Below, piece by piece: positions 25,670 to 36,921 of a stretch of DNA of 64,000 nucleotides. The translations under genes were made by a program, and so were the position numbers. The stretch comes from Nocardioides phosphati (GTDB lineage: Bacteria; Actinomycetota; Actinomycetes; Propionibacteriales; Nocardioidaceae). The stretch covers positions 248,001 through 312,000 of the forward strand of contig NZ_BMNI01000002.1 of the NCBI RefSeq assembly GCF_014646375.1, in the 5' to 3' direction. Positions within the stretch are counted from its first letter, which is position 1. Each line of letters begins with the position of its first letter. The notes beneath the pieces are model-generated. The model was not told the origin of the DNA. It saw only the letters and a program-made list of their open reading frames with translations, and searched no databases.

Positions 25670-26419
25670 ATGAAGTTGCGTCTCACCAGCGCCATCACGG
25701 CTGCTCTGGTTCTCGTCGCACCCTTGGTGGCCTCGTCTCCGGCCGACGCCAACGTCGCCTTTTCGCAGAACGTACGTCTCGTGGGGCAGAAGCCGGTTTC
25801 GGGCCGCTACACCACCACGTACACGGATTGGGCTCAGATCAGGGGGACCTACACCACCAACGTTGTGTCCAGCGCGACGCTGAGCACCAAGCTCGACGCC
25901 TACAAGGTCGCCGATGGCATGGCCAAGTACGACTACTACTACCTGGACGCGGACGTACTTGTGACGAACCACAGTGGCGACACACACGTGGGCACAGTGA
26001 AGTTCCGCCTGAGCACGAGCAACGCAACGGTCGTCGACGTGGGCGACAACAAGAACGTTTACGCGTCGAGCTCGAGCTGCGTAAGCATGAGCGTGGGTCT
26101 GAGCGCTTCGCTGGGCGTGATCTCGGCCGGTTCGAGTCTCGGTAGCGTCCGCATGTGCGGGCAAGACCCCAGCTTCACTCGCACGACGTCGAATGGGTAT
26201 GCCTACTTGACCGCCCACATCATGCCGAAGATCAACCACCTGACGATTCACCGGGTGGTCAAGGTGCTCCGGGGTCAGCGCCCGGTGTTCAACCTGCGGG
26301 TGGCCGTCCCCGTCGACAGGTGCAACGAGCGTGGTTTCATCCGTGGCAACGCCACGTGCGTCGACTACACCAACGTCTGGGCACACAAGTACTACACCGT
26401 CGGTACGAGCGGTCTCTGA
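25670..26419 (+). CDS. orphan secreted protein, four cysteines
   Basis: A 249-residue exported protein I do not recognise. A signal peptide occupies about residues 1-28 (LVLVAPLVASSPADA, cleavage after Ala-Asp-Ala). The mature part is rich in Thr, Ser, Val and Tyr, beta-prone, with clusters such as AKYDYYYLDADVLVTN. Its four cysteines (137, 163, 218, 230) could form two disulfides. The base composition is visibly lower in GC than the neighbours and its codons are less biased, which suggests a recent or fast-evolving gene. It has its own promoter and a terminator. Confidence 0.78.
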   Translation: MKLRLTSAITAALVLVAPLVASSPADANVAFSQNVRLVGQKPVSGRYTTTYTDWAQIRGTYTTNVVSSATLSTKLDAYKVADGMAKYDYYYLDADVLVTNHSGDTHVGTVKFRLSTSNATVVDVGDNKNVYASSSSCVSMSVGLSASLGVISAGSSLGSVRMCGQDPSFTRTTSNGYAYLTAHIMPKINHLTIHRVVKVLRGQRPVFNLRVAVPVDRCNERGFIRGNATCVDYTNVWAHKYYTVGTSGL

Positions 26420-26440
26420 TCCGGGCAGACTCTGCCGCTT

Positions 26441-26471
26441 GGGGCGCGTCTGAGAATTCTCGGCGCGCCCC
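26441..26471. terminator. hairpin between the orphan secreted gene and trmD
   Basis: Arms GGGGCGCG (26441-26448) and CGCGCCCC (26464-26471) enclose a segment that itself contains the palindrome GAGAATTCTC. It lies 22 bases after the orphan stop and 75 bases after the convergent trmD stop, so it can serve both. Confidence 0.6.
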
Positions 26472-26545
26472 GAGCACGATCTGTAAGCACAGGGGCGCGG
26501 TGTCGCGATCCCGTGCCAATGATCAGCACGACGCAGCGGCCGGGG

Positions 26546-27706
26546 TCAGCGGCGCTTGCGGCGGACCGGCTTCGTCATGACGACGGCGTACTCAGGCGCG
26601 GTGACGTCCGGTCGCAGGCGGAAGCCGGCGCGCTGGTAGAGGCGCTGGTTGCGGAAGCTCGCCGCCCCCGTGAACAGGACGTACGACGTGGCCGCCTTCG
26701 GGGCCACCGCCTCCGCGTGCTGGAGCAGCACCCGGCCGAGGCCGTTGCCCTGCAGGTCAGGCGCGACCATGAGCCGGCCGATGTCCCACGCGTCACCGTC
26801 GAGGCGCGCGCGGACCGCACCGACGAGCCGCCCGGCGCGGCGGACGACCCAGGTGTCCCACTCGGCCAGCCAGGCCCGCACGTCCTCGACGTCCTCGTGC
26901 AGCGCGGGGTGGGCCAGGAAGTCGTTGTGGATCGCCTCGTCCACCCAGCACGCGCGCTGGAGGGTGAGCAGCTCGCCGGCGTCGTCCGCGGTCGCGCGCT
27001 CGATCTCCCACTCACCCACGACCGTCGCGGCCAGCAGGTCGGGGCGACGCTCCGTCGTACGGCGTACGCGCTGGTCGTGGCGCCACGCGGCGATCTTGCC
27101 GTGGTCGCCGGAGAGGAGGACCTCGGGCACGTCGTGGCCGCGCCACTCCTGGGGCTTGGTGTAGACGGGGTACTCCAGCAGGCCGTCCTCATGCGACTCC
27201 TCGACGAGCGAGTCCGGGTTGCCCATGAAGCCCGGGATCAGCCGGACGACCGCCTCGGTGATCGCGAGCGCGGCCACCTCTCCCCCGTTGAGCACGTAGT
27301 CGCCAAGGCTGACCTCCCGCACCTCGGCCCGCTCACGGGCGTGGTCGATGACGCGCTGGTCGATGCCCTCGTAGCGGCCACAGGCGAAGACCAGCCGCTC
27401 GCGGGTGCTGAGCTCGTGCGCGAGCGCCTGCGTGAATCGCTCGCCGCTGGGCGTCGTGAAGATGACGGTCGTGCGCTCGTCGACACCGAGCTCGTCGAAG
27501 GCCTCACCGAACGGCTCCGGCTTCATCACCATGCCCGCCCCGCCGCCGTACGGCGTGTCGTCGGTGGTGTTGTGGCGGTCGTGCGTCCACTGCCGCAGGT
27601 CGTGGACGTGGAGCTCGAGGAGCCCCTTGGCGCGCGCCTTGCCGGGCAGGCTCAGCTCGAGCGGGGCGAGGTAGTCGGGGAAGATCGAGAGGACGTCGAT
27701 CCTCAT
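26546..27706 (-). CDS. trmD: tRNA (guanine37-N1)-methyltransferase fused to a GNAT acetyltransferase
   Basis: A 386-residue protein with two domains in one frame. Residues 1-226 are TrmD, which makes m1G37 in t[16 protein letters not shown], the [12 protein letters not shown] loop, the knot region RYEGIDQRV and [11 protein letters not shown], catalytic Asp174 in EDGLLEYP, and YTKP. Residues 232-386 are a GNAT acetyltransferase with acetyl-CoA motif A at [18 protein letters not shown] (about 311-328) and a C-terminal [10 protein letters not shown] strand. Standard TrmD is about 230-270 residues. The acceptor of the acetyl group is unknown. The ATG overlaps the rimM stop. Confidence 0.92.
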   Translation of the reverse strand: MRIDVLSIFPDYLAPLELSLPGKARAKGLLELHVHDLRQWTHDRHNTTDDTPYGGGAGMVMKPEPFGEAFDELGVDERTTVIFTTPSGERFTQALAHELSTRERLVFACGRYEGIDQRVIDHARERAEVREVSLGDYVLNGGEVAALAITEAVVRLIPGFMGNPDSLVEESHEDGLLEYPVYTKPQEWRGHDVPEVLLSGDHGKIAAWRHDQRVRRTTERRPDLLAATVVGEWEIERATADDAGELLTLQRACWVDEAIHNDFLAHPALHEDVEDVRAWLAEWDTWVVRRAGRLVGAVRARLDGDAWDIGRLMVAPDLQGNGLGRVLLQHAEAVAPKAATSYVLFTGAASFRNQRLYQRAGFRLRPDVTAPEYAVVMTKPVRRKRR

Positions 27707-28284
27707 CGCTGCTGCTTCTGCGTCTGCTCCGGGTCCGGCTCGTCGTCGGGGAACGGCGTGACCAGGCCGGGCCGGTCGGCGATGACGACCCTGCCGGCCG
27801 CGATGTCGACCTCGGGCACCAGCTGCGTGACGAACGGGACGAGGGCGTCGCGCCGGTCGGGGGTGCGGATCTGGAGGATGTCCTGCGCGCCGTGGAGGAG
27901 CTTGGTCACGGTGCCGAGCTCGCGCCCCTCCAGGTCGTACGCCGTGAGGCCGATCAGCTGGTGGTCGTAGAACTCGTCGGGGTCCTCGGGCGTCTCGGTC
28001 GGGTCGACCTGCGCGTGGAGGAGGACGCCGCGCGCGGTCTCGGCCGCGTTGCGGTCGGCGAGCTCGGCGAACTTCGCGAGCAGCACGCCCTGGTGCCAGC
28101 GGATCTTCTCGACCGTCAGGCGCTTGGCCGGGTAGGCGGACCCCTTGGGGGCGGTGGCGTCGAGCACCGTGCCCGGCTCGAAGCGCCGCTCGGGCTCGTC
28201 GGTGCGGACGTCGACCGTCACCTCGCCACGGATGCCGTGGGGCTTGCCGATGCGACCGACCAGGACCTCGATGCTGCTGCTCAC
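27703..28284 (-). CDS. rimM: 16S rRNA maturation protein RimM
   Basis: RimM binds S19 and assists 30S head maturation. The 193-residue protein has the N-terminal barrel ([20 protein letters not shown]) and the C-terminal PRC-barrel region ([20 protein letters not shown] then [13 protein letters not shown]). It lies in the classic rpsP-khpA-rimM-trmD order. The start is taken as GTG 28284; an in-frame TTG three codons upstream is possible, and neither has a clear ribosome site. A hairpin separates it from khpA. Confidence 0.95.
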   Translation of the reverse strand: MSSSIEVLVGRIGKPHGIRGEVTVDVRTDEPERRFEPGTVLDATAPKGSAYPAKRLTVEKIRWHQGVLLAKFAELADRNAAETARGVLLHAQVDPTETPEDPDEFYDHQLIGLTAYDLEGRELGTVTKLLHGAQDILQIRTPDRRDALVPFVTQLVPEVDIAAGRVVIADRPGLVTPFPDDEPDPEQTQKQQR

Positions 28285-28323
28285 GAGGCGCAAGCCTAGT
28301 GGCTCACGGGACCGGGAAATGCG

Positions 28324-28359
28324 CGACGGGCGCCACCCCTGCTGGGGTGACGCCCGTCG
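28324..28359 (-). terminator. hairpin between khpA and rimM
   Basis: A 16-bp stem with a single mismatch (arms CGACGGGCGCCACCCC and GGGGTGACGCCCGTCG, 4-base loop TGCT) lies 21 bases after the khpA stop and 40 bases before rimM. It likely limits read-through from the highly expressed rpsP into rimM-trmD. Confidence 0.75.
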
Positions 28360-28379
28360 TACGTGGTGCTGTGTGCTGC

Positions 28380-28622
28380 TCAGTTGCGGCGGTCGACGTC
28401 GACGAAGTCGACGCGCGCCTCACCGCGGCCGGCGAGGGCCGAGATGACGGTGCGGAACGCGGACGCCGTGCGACCGCTGCGGCCGATCACCTTGCCGAGG
28501 TCGTCGGGGTGGACCCGGACCTCGAGCACGGAGCCGCGCCGGAGCTGCTTGTCGCGCACGGTCACGTCGTCCGGGTGGTCGACGATGCCGCGCACGAGGT
28601 GCTCGAGCGCGTCGGCGAGCAT
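28380..28622 (-). CDS. khpA: KH-domain RNA-binding protein KhpA
   Basis: An 80-residue single KH-domain protein with the RNA-binding GxxG loop in GKVIGRSGRTASAFR. It is the KhpA of the rpsP-khpA-rimM-trmD operon; in other bacteria KhpA pairs with KhpB to bind many transcripts and affects cell division and translation. The start is placed at ATG 28622 (MLADALEHLVRGIVDHPDD). A GTG two codons upstream overlaps the rpsP stop as GTGA and could be used by coupling. Confidence 0.93.
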   Translation of the reverse strand: MLADALEHLVRGIVDHPDDVTVRDKQLRRGSVLEVRVHPDDLGKVIGRSGRTASAFRTVISALAGRGEARVDFVDVDRRN

Positions 28623-28624
28623 GC

Positions 28625-29098
28625 TCACGCCTCGGTGCCCTCGGCGGCCTCAGCGGCCTCCTCAGCGGGAGCCTCGGCAGCGGGGGCCTCCTCGGCCGGA
28701 GCAGCCTTGGCAGACTTCTTCTCGGCCTTCTTGATGGCCTCGGAGACGGGCTCGGCGTGGGCCTCGGCCAGCGCCTTGTTGAAGAGCTCGAGCTTGTCGG
28801 CCTTCGGGGCGGCGAACTTCAGCGTGCCCTCGGCGCCCGGGAGGCCCTTGAACTTCTGCCAGTCGCCGGTGACCTTGAGGATGGCCTCGACGGCCTCGGT
28901 CGGCTGCGCGCCGACGCCCAGCCAGTACTGCGCGCGCTCGGAGGTGACCGCGATGAACGACGGCTCCTCCTTGGGGCGGTACACGCCGATCTCCTCGATG
29001 ACGGCGCCGTCGCGCTTCTTCTTGGCGTCGACGACGACGATGCGGTACTGCGGCACCCGGATCTTGCCCAGGCGCTTGAGGCGAATCTTGACGGCCAC
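28625..29098 (-). CDS. rpsP: 30S ribosomal protein S16 with acidic Ala/Glu tail
   Basis: S16 binds 16S rRNA early in 30S assembly. The first 80 residues or so are canonical ([44 protein letters not shown]). The protein is 157 residues, nearly double the E. coli length of 82. The extra part starts with a helical [10 protein letters not shown] segment and ends in an Ala/Glu/Pro-rich low-complexity tail with repeated AEEA units. It heads the operon, and its 174-base upstream gap should contain the promoter. Confidence 0.97.
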   Translation of the reverse strand: MAVKIRLKRLGKIRVPQYRIVVVDAKKKRDGAVIEEIGVYRPKEEPSFIAVTSERAQYWLGVGAQPTEAVEAILKVTGDWQKFKGLPGAEGTLKFAAPKADKLELFNKALAEAHAEPVSEAIKKAEKKSAKAAPAEEAPAAEAPAEEAAEAAEGTEA

Positions 29099-29272
29099 GG
29101 TTGTGGTGTCTCCTTCAAAGCTTGAATGTGAGTGAGGCGCACGCCTTCAGGTGGGGACCGGGGCGAGCGACTCGAGGGGCCTGTACCGGACCGGGATAGA
29201 GGGTCGCGATCCGAGCAGGACTCAGCCGGTCATTCTGCCAGACGGGTGACCGAGCGAAGAAATCAGGACGGT

Positions 29273-30343
29273 CTACGCCACGACCTTGCCGCGGAGCACC
29301 ACGGCGGAGGGCGAGTGGAGCACGGTCAGGTCGGCGCGCGGGTCCGCGTCGTACACGACGAAGTCGGCCTCGCTCCCCTCCTCCAGGGCGCCGAAGCCGA
29401 GCCACGCGCGGCCCTTCCACGACGCCGACGCGAGCGCATCCTCGGCGGGGATGCCGAGCTCGTGCATGGCGAGGACCTCGTTGGCGAGGTTGCCGTGGCG
29501 CTTCTCGCCGCCGCCGTCGGTGCCGGCGAAGAGGGGTACGCCGGCCTCGAAGGCGCTCATCAGCACCTCGCGCCGGCGCGCGTGGAGCTCCTTCATGCGA
29601 TCGGCGTAGACGGGGAACTTCGCGCGGCCGGCGTCGGAGAACTCCAGGAACTTGTCGGTCTGCATGACCGTGGGGACGAGGGCCGTGCCACGGCGGGCCA
29701 TCTCCTCGACGAGGTCGAGGGTGAGGCCGGTGCCGTGCTCGATGCAGTCGATGCCGGCCTTGATCAGTCCGGGAAGCACGTCGGGGCCGAAGCAGTGGGC
29801 GGTCACCTTCGCGCCGTGGCGGTGCGCGGTCGCGATCGCCTCGGCGAGGTCGGCGGCCGGGAACGTCGGCAGCAGGTCGCCCTCGGCGCGCGAGATCCAG
29901 TCGCCGACGATCTTGACCCAGCCGTCGCCCCGCTCGGCCTGGCGAGCGATCTCGAGGGCGAGGTCGCGCGGCTCGACCTCGACGCCGTAGTTCGGCAGGT
30001 AGCGGCGGGTCCGGGCGACGTGGCGGCCGGCGCGCACCAGGCGCGGCAGGTCCTCGCGCTCCTGGACGAAGCGGGTGTCGATGGGCGACCCGCAGTCGCG
30101 GATCAGCAGCGCCCCGGCATCGCGGTCCTCGAGCGCGGTGGCGACGGTCTCCTCCTCGGAGATCGCTCCGGCCTCCCCCAGCCCGAGGTGGCAGTGGGCG
30201 TCCACCAACCCCGGCACGATCCAGCCGCGGCCGGCCGTCTCGACGTTCGGAGGCGCGTGGTACGTCACGCGCCCGTCGACCACGTAGAGGTCCTGGACCT
30301 CTCCCGTCGGAAGCACCGGGCCGTGGAATCGCAGCGCACTCAT
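29273..30343 (-). CDS. amidohydrolase-family metal-dependent hydrolase
   Basis: A 356-residue TIM-barrel amidohydrolase. The N-terminal beta sandwich ends at VPGLVDAHCHLGL, which holds the HxH metal pair. Later ligands are consistent with KVTAHCFG and CIEHGTGL, and the final Asp with LFAGTDGGG. The C-terminal sandwich strand ALEEGSEADFVVYDADP is typical of the imidazolonepropionase/prolidase-like branch. The substrate cannot be read from the sequence. The start is ATG 30343; an in-frame upstream codon lies close to the NYN stop. It precedes rpsP and follows the NYN gene by 21 bases. Confidence 0.85.
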   Translation of the reverse strand: MSALRFHGPVLPTGEVQDLYVVDGRVTYHAPPNVETAGRGWIVPGLVDAHCHLGLGEAGAISEEETVATALEDRDAGALLIRDCGSPIDTRFVQEREDLPRLVRAGRHVARTRRYLPNYGVEVEPRDLALEIARQAERGDGWVKIVGDWISRAEGDLLPTFPAADLAEAIATAHRHGAKVTAHCFGPDVLPGLIKAGIDCIEHGTGLTLDLVEEMARRGTALVPTVMQTDKFLEFSDAGRAKFPVYADRMKELHARRREVLMSAFEAGVPLFAGTDGGGEKRHGNLANEVLAMHELGIPAEDALASASWKGRAWLGFGALEEGSEADFVVYDADPRADLTVLHSPSAVVLRGKVVA

Positions 30344-30364
30344 GCCGCTACACAACCGCAAGAC

Positions 30365-30730
30365 TCAGAGCTGGTCCAGCAACCACGCGGCGCCGACGGC
30401 CCGTGCGCGCAGGGCCTCGGAGCGGAGCGCCAGCTCACGGTCGGACGTCGCGACGACCACCTCGTGGCCCTTGCCGACGAGCGCACGCACCTCGTCGAGG
30501 ATCGCGGCATCGCCGTCTCGCGGCGCGTGCACCACGCGTACGTCGCGGTCGCGTCCCGCCTTCACGCCGCCCTTGGCCTGGCCCTCGAGGACGAGCACCA
30601 CCGCGTCGTACGCGATGTCGGCGACGAGGAGCTGCTCGTGGAGGCGGCGGGCGGCACCCGCGCGGTCCTTCCACCAGCCGTCAGGGCGCGCACCGACGAC
30701 GTTCGCGCCGTCGACGACGAGCACTCTCAC
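30365..30730 (-). CDS. NYN/PIN-like putative ribonuclease
   Basis: A 121-residue protein with a PIN-like fold of the NYN type. The first acidic site is in VLVVDGANVVG, and others are AYDAVVLVLEG, RDGDAAILDEV and VVATSDRELALR, the spacing of a four-acid nuclease centre. Such proteins cleave RNA in several systems, but no substrate is known here. The start is GTG 30730. It is encoded 13 bases after ffh on the same strand and 21 bases before the amidohydrolase, so the three may form one transcript. Confidence 0.8.
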   Translation of the reverse strand: MRVLVVDGANVVGARPDGWWKDRAGAARRLHEQLLVADIAYDAVVLVLEGQAKGGVKAGRDRDVRVVHAPRDGDAAILDEVRALVGKGHEVVVATSDRELALRSEALRARAVGAAWLLDQL

Positions 30731-30743
30731 GGGCAGGCCCGCG

Positions 30744-32306
<1,563 letters not shown>

Positions 32307-32365
32307 GAGTCAGGTCCCTCGGTGTCTACGGAGATGCGGTTGCCCGGAAATACCGGACAGTCTGA

Positions 32366-34612
32366 TCAGGGCTCAAGGGTAACGGTGCGCACGAGCGCCT
32401 CTCGCACGGCGTACGCCGCCGCCTCGGCCCGCTCCTCGGCCGGCAGCGAGCCGTCGGCCTCGATCACGTAGAAGACGTCGACCGCCTGCGGACCGAGCGT
32501 GGACACGTGCGCCGACCGGACCGAGAAGCCGAGGGAGGCGAGCGTCGCGCAGACCAGGTAGACGACTCCGGGCCGGTCGTCCATGCGGATCTCGAGCACG
32601 GTCGCGGACTCCGAGGCCTCCGGGCGCACGCGGACCGTGGGCTCGAGGCGGCCGGGGCGGGGCCGCACCAGCCGCGAGCGGGCGTCGAGCCGGCCGTCGG
32701 CGATCGACTCCAGCCGCGTGCGGAGCACGGCCGGATCGAGGTGCTGCTCGTCGGTCTCCCACACCGAGATGCCGATCGGGTCCTGGGTCCAGACCTTCGC
32801 GGCGTTGACCGACGTCTTCTGCACCGCGAACATCGCGGCCGCGTCGGCCAGCAGGCCGACGCGGTCGCCGGACATCACGGTGACGCTGGCGCCCTCGGCG
32901 TGGTGCTCGACCTCGACGTGCACGCGGCTCGGGTCCTCGAGCAGCTCGGCGGGCACCTCGACGACCGGCTCGTCGACGGTGAGTGCCTCGGTGTCGGAGG
33001 CGCCGGTGAGCATCGCGGCGTACGTGCGCTGGGCGAGGTGGCGGACCAGGCTGGCGCGCCACTTGGTCCACGCCTGGGGCGAGGCAGCGCGGGCGTCGGC
33101 CTCGGTGAGGGCGACCAGCAGCGAGAGCGCCTCGGGGTTCGGGACGTGCTCGAGGAGGAGCTGCACCGTGGCCGGGTCGTCGGGGTCGCGAGTCGTGGCG
33201 GTCTCGCTGAGCAGCAGGTGCCAGCGCACGAGCATCCCGACCAGGTCGACCTCGTCGGGCGTGAAGCCGATGCGCTCGGCGACCGCGCGGGCGATCGGCT
33301 CGCCCTCGACGGAGTGGTCGCCGAGCTCGCACTTGCCGATGTCGTGGAGCAGCGCCGCCACCATGAGTACGTCGGGGCGCGCGACGCGGCGGATCAGCTC
33401 GGACGCCTCGATGCAGGTCTCGACGACGTGACGGTCGACGGTGAACCGGTGGATGACGCTCGCATGGGGCAGCGAGCGGATCAGGTCCCACTCGGGCAGG
33501 ATCCGCTGGAGAGCCCGGGTCTCCTCCAGCGTCTCCCACACCGGCAGCATCGGGCGGCCGGCGGAGAGCAACCGGACCAGCAGGTGGCGGGCCTGCGCGG
33601 GCCACGGGGTCGGCAGCTCGGGACATGCCCGCAGCAGGCGCGCCGCGGTCGCGGGCGAGAGCGGCAGGGCACGCTCGGCGGCCTCCGCGGCGGCCCGGAG
33701 CAGCAGGAACGGGTCGGACTCCGGCTTCGCGCCCTGCGCGAGGACGACCTCGCCCGACGACACCGCGAGGCCGGGAGCGATGCCGACGAGGTCGGGCTTG
33801 CGGGCGCCACGCAACGAGGCGGGGCGGGCGATCACCTGGTCGACGCGGTGCCAGGTCAGCCGCGAGATGTGCGTGAGCCGGCGGCCAAGGTCACGCACGT
33901 GCACCTGCACGGCGCGCGCGTCCTCGAGACCGAGCGGACCGGCCATCTGGCCCCACATCTCCGGCGTGATCCGGTCGGAGGCCCGGCCGGCGATGTCGTG
34001 GGCGACGTCGCGGGTGTCGAGCAGCGCCTGCCGGCAGCGCTCGACGTCGACGTGCGGGACGTCGACGAGCCACGTCGCCACCAGGGCCTTCAGCGCGGTC
34101 GCGTCGCGGAGACCGCCCTCGGCCTCCTTGAGGTCCGGGACCGAGACGTGCGCCAGCTCGCCGGTGATCGCGTGGCGGCTGCGCACGAGCTCGTGGAAGC
34201 CGGGCAGCTTCTGCCGGGCCTCGCGGCGCCACGAGCCGAGCATGTGGGTGCGCAGGCGCAGCGTGAGGTTGGGGTCACCCGCGAGGTGGCGGGCGTCGAG
34301 CATGCCGAGGGCGACGCGCAGGTCGGCCTCCCCCGCCGCGATGCACTCGTCGAGCGATCGGACGGAGTGGTCGAGCTTCGCCCCGGAGTCCCAGAGCGGG
34401 TACCAGAGCTTCTCCGCCAGCTCGCCGAGCTCGAGCCCCGCGTCGTGCACCAGCACGACGTCGAGGTCGGAGTGCGGCGCGAGCTCGCCACGGCCGTAGC
34501 CACCGACGGCGACCAGGGCGACCCCGGTCTCGGGGCCGCCCAGGTCGGCGTACGCCGTGGCGCAGAGCTCGTCGGCAGCAGCCGTACGACGCTGGCGCTC
34601 CTCCGCAGTCAT
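32366..34612 (-). CDS. glnD: [protein-PII] nucleotidylyltransferase/removing enzyme GlnD
   Basis: GlnD senses glutamine and adds or removes nucleotide on P-II proteins; in actinobacteria the modification is adenylylation. The 748-residue protein has the nucleotidyltransferase motif GGYGRGELAPHSDLDV (Asp49, Asp51), a GlnD linker region, an HD phosphohydrolase domain with LLHDIGK, and two C-terminal ACT domains (about 580-650 and 675-745) that bind glutamine. All domains are intact. It is the third gene of amtB2-glnB-glnD; start ATG 34612 lies 13 bases after glnB. The order matches other actinobacteria. Confidence 0.96.
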   Translation of the reverse strand: MTAEERQRRTAAADELCATAYADLGGPETGVALVAVGGYGRGELAPHSDLDVVLVHDAGLELGELAEKLWYPLWDSGAKLDHSVRSLDECIAAGEADLRVALGMLDARHLAGDPNLTLRLRTHMLGSWRREARQKLPGFHELVRSRHAITGELAHVSVPDLKEAEGGLRDATALKALVATWLVDVPHVDVERCRQALLDTRDVAHDIAGRASDRITPEMWGQMAGPLGLEDARAVQVHVRDLGRRLTHISRLTWHRVDQVIARPASLRGARKPDLVGIAPGLAVSSGEVVLAQGAKPESDPFLLLRAAAEAAERALPLSPATAARLLRACPELPTPWPAQARHLLVRLLSAGRPMLPVWETLEETRALQRILPEWDLIRSLPHASVIHRFTVDRHVVETCIEASELIRRVARPDVLMVAALLHDIGKCELGDHSVEGEPIARAVAERIGFTPDEVDLVGMLVRWHLLLSETATTRDPDDPATVQLLLEHVPNPEALSLLVALTEADARAASPQAWTKWRASLVRHLAQRTYAAMLTGASDTEALTVDEPVVEVPAELLEDPSRVHVEVEHHAEGASVTVMSGDRVGLLADAAAMFAVQKTSVNAAKVWTQDPIGISVWETDEQHLDPAVLRTRLESIADGRLDARSRLVRPRPGRLEPTVRVRPEASESATVLEIRMDDRPGVVYLVCATLASLGFSVRSAHVSTLGPQAVDVFYVIEADGSLPAEERAEAAAYAVREALVRTVTLEP

Positions 34613-34625
34613 GCCGCGAAGGATG

Positions 34626-36331
<1,706 letters not shown>

Positions 36332-36353
36332 GCGCGAACCATCACAAGCGCGC

Positions 36354-36401
36354 GTTACGCCGAGGTTACGGACCTCACGGCGCGCGTGACGCCCGTGTTA
36401 C
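36354..36401 (-). promoter_or_regulatory. candidate GlnR-type boxes upstream of amtB2
   Basis: Read toward amtB2 there are two paired boxes, GTAAC-n6-GTCAC (36401-36386) and GTAAC-n6-GTAAC (36369-36354), 16 bases apart. Each matches the GTnAC-n6-GAAAC consensus at the first box and 3-4 of 5 at the second. They lie 23-70 bases before the start. One pair overlaps a hairpin arm, so the assignment is tentative. Confidence 0.4.
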
Positions 36402-36416
36402 ATCCTCACGGGCGTC
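36388..36416 (-). terminator. hairpin after the second P-II gene
   Basis: A perfect 9-bp inverted repeat, GACGCCCGT (36388-36396) and ACGGGCGTC (36408-36416), with an 11-base loop. It lies 62 bases after the stop of the P-II gene at 36478 and just upstream of amtB2. It may end the P-II transcript or act in the amtB2 promoter. Confidence 0.5.
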
Positions 36417-36477
36417 CTCACGGGTGTCGCGGGGCTCTTCGCTGCGCGCGGGGCCCCGTCCGCTCAGTTGCGCCGGG

Positions 36478-36921
<444 letters not shown>

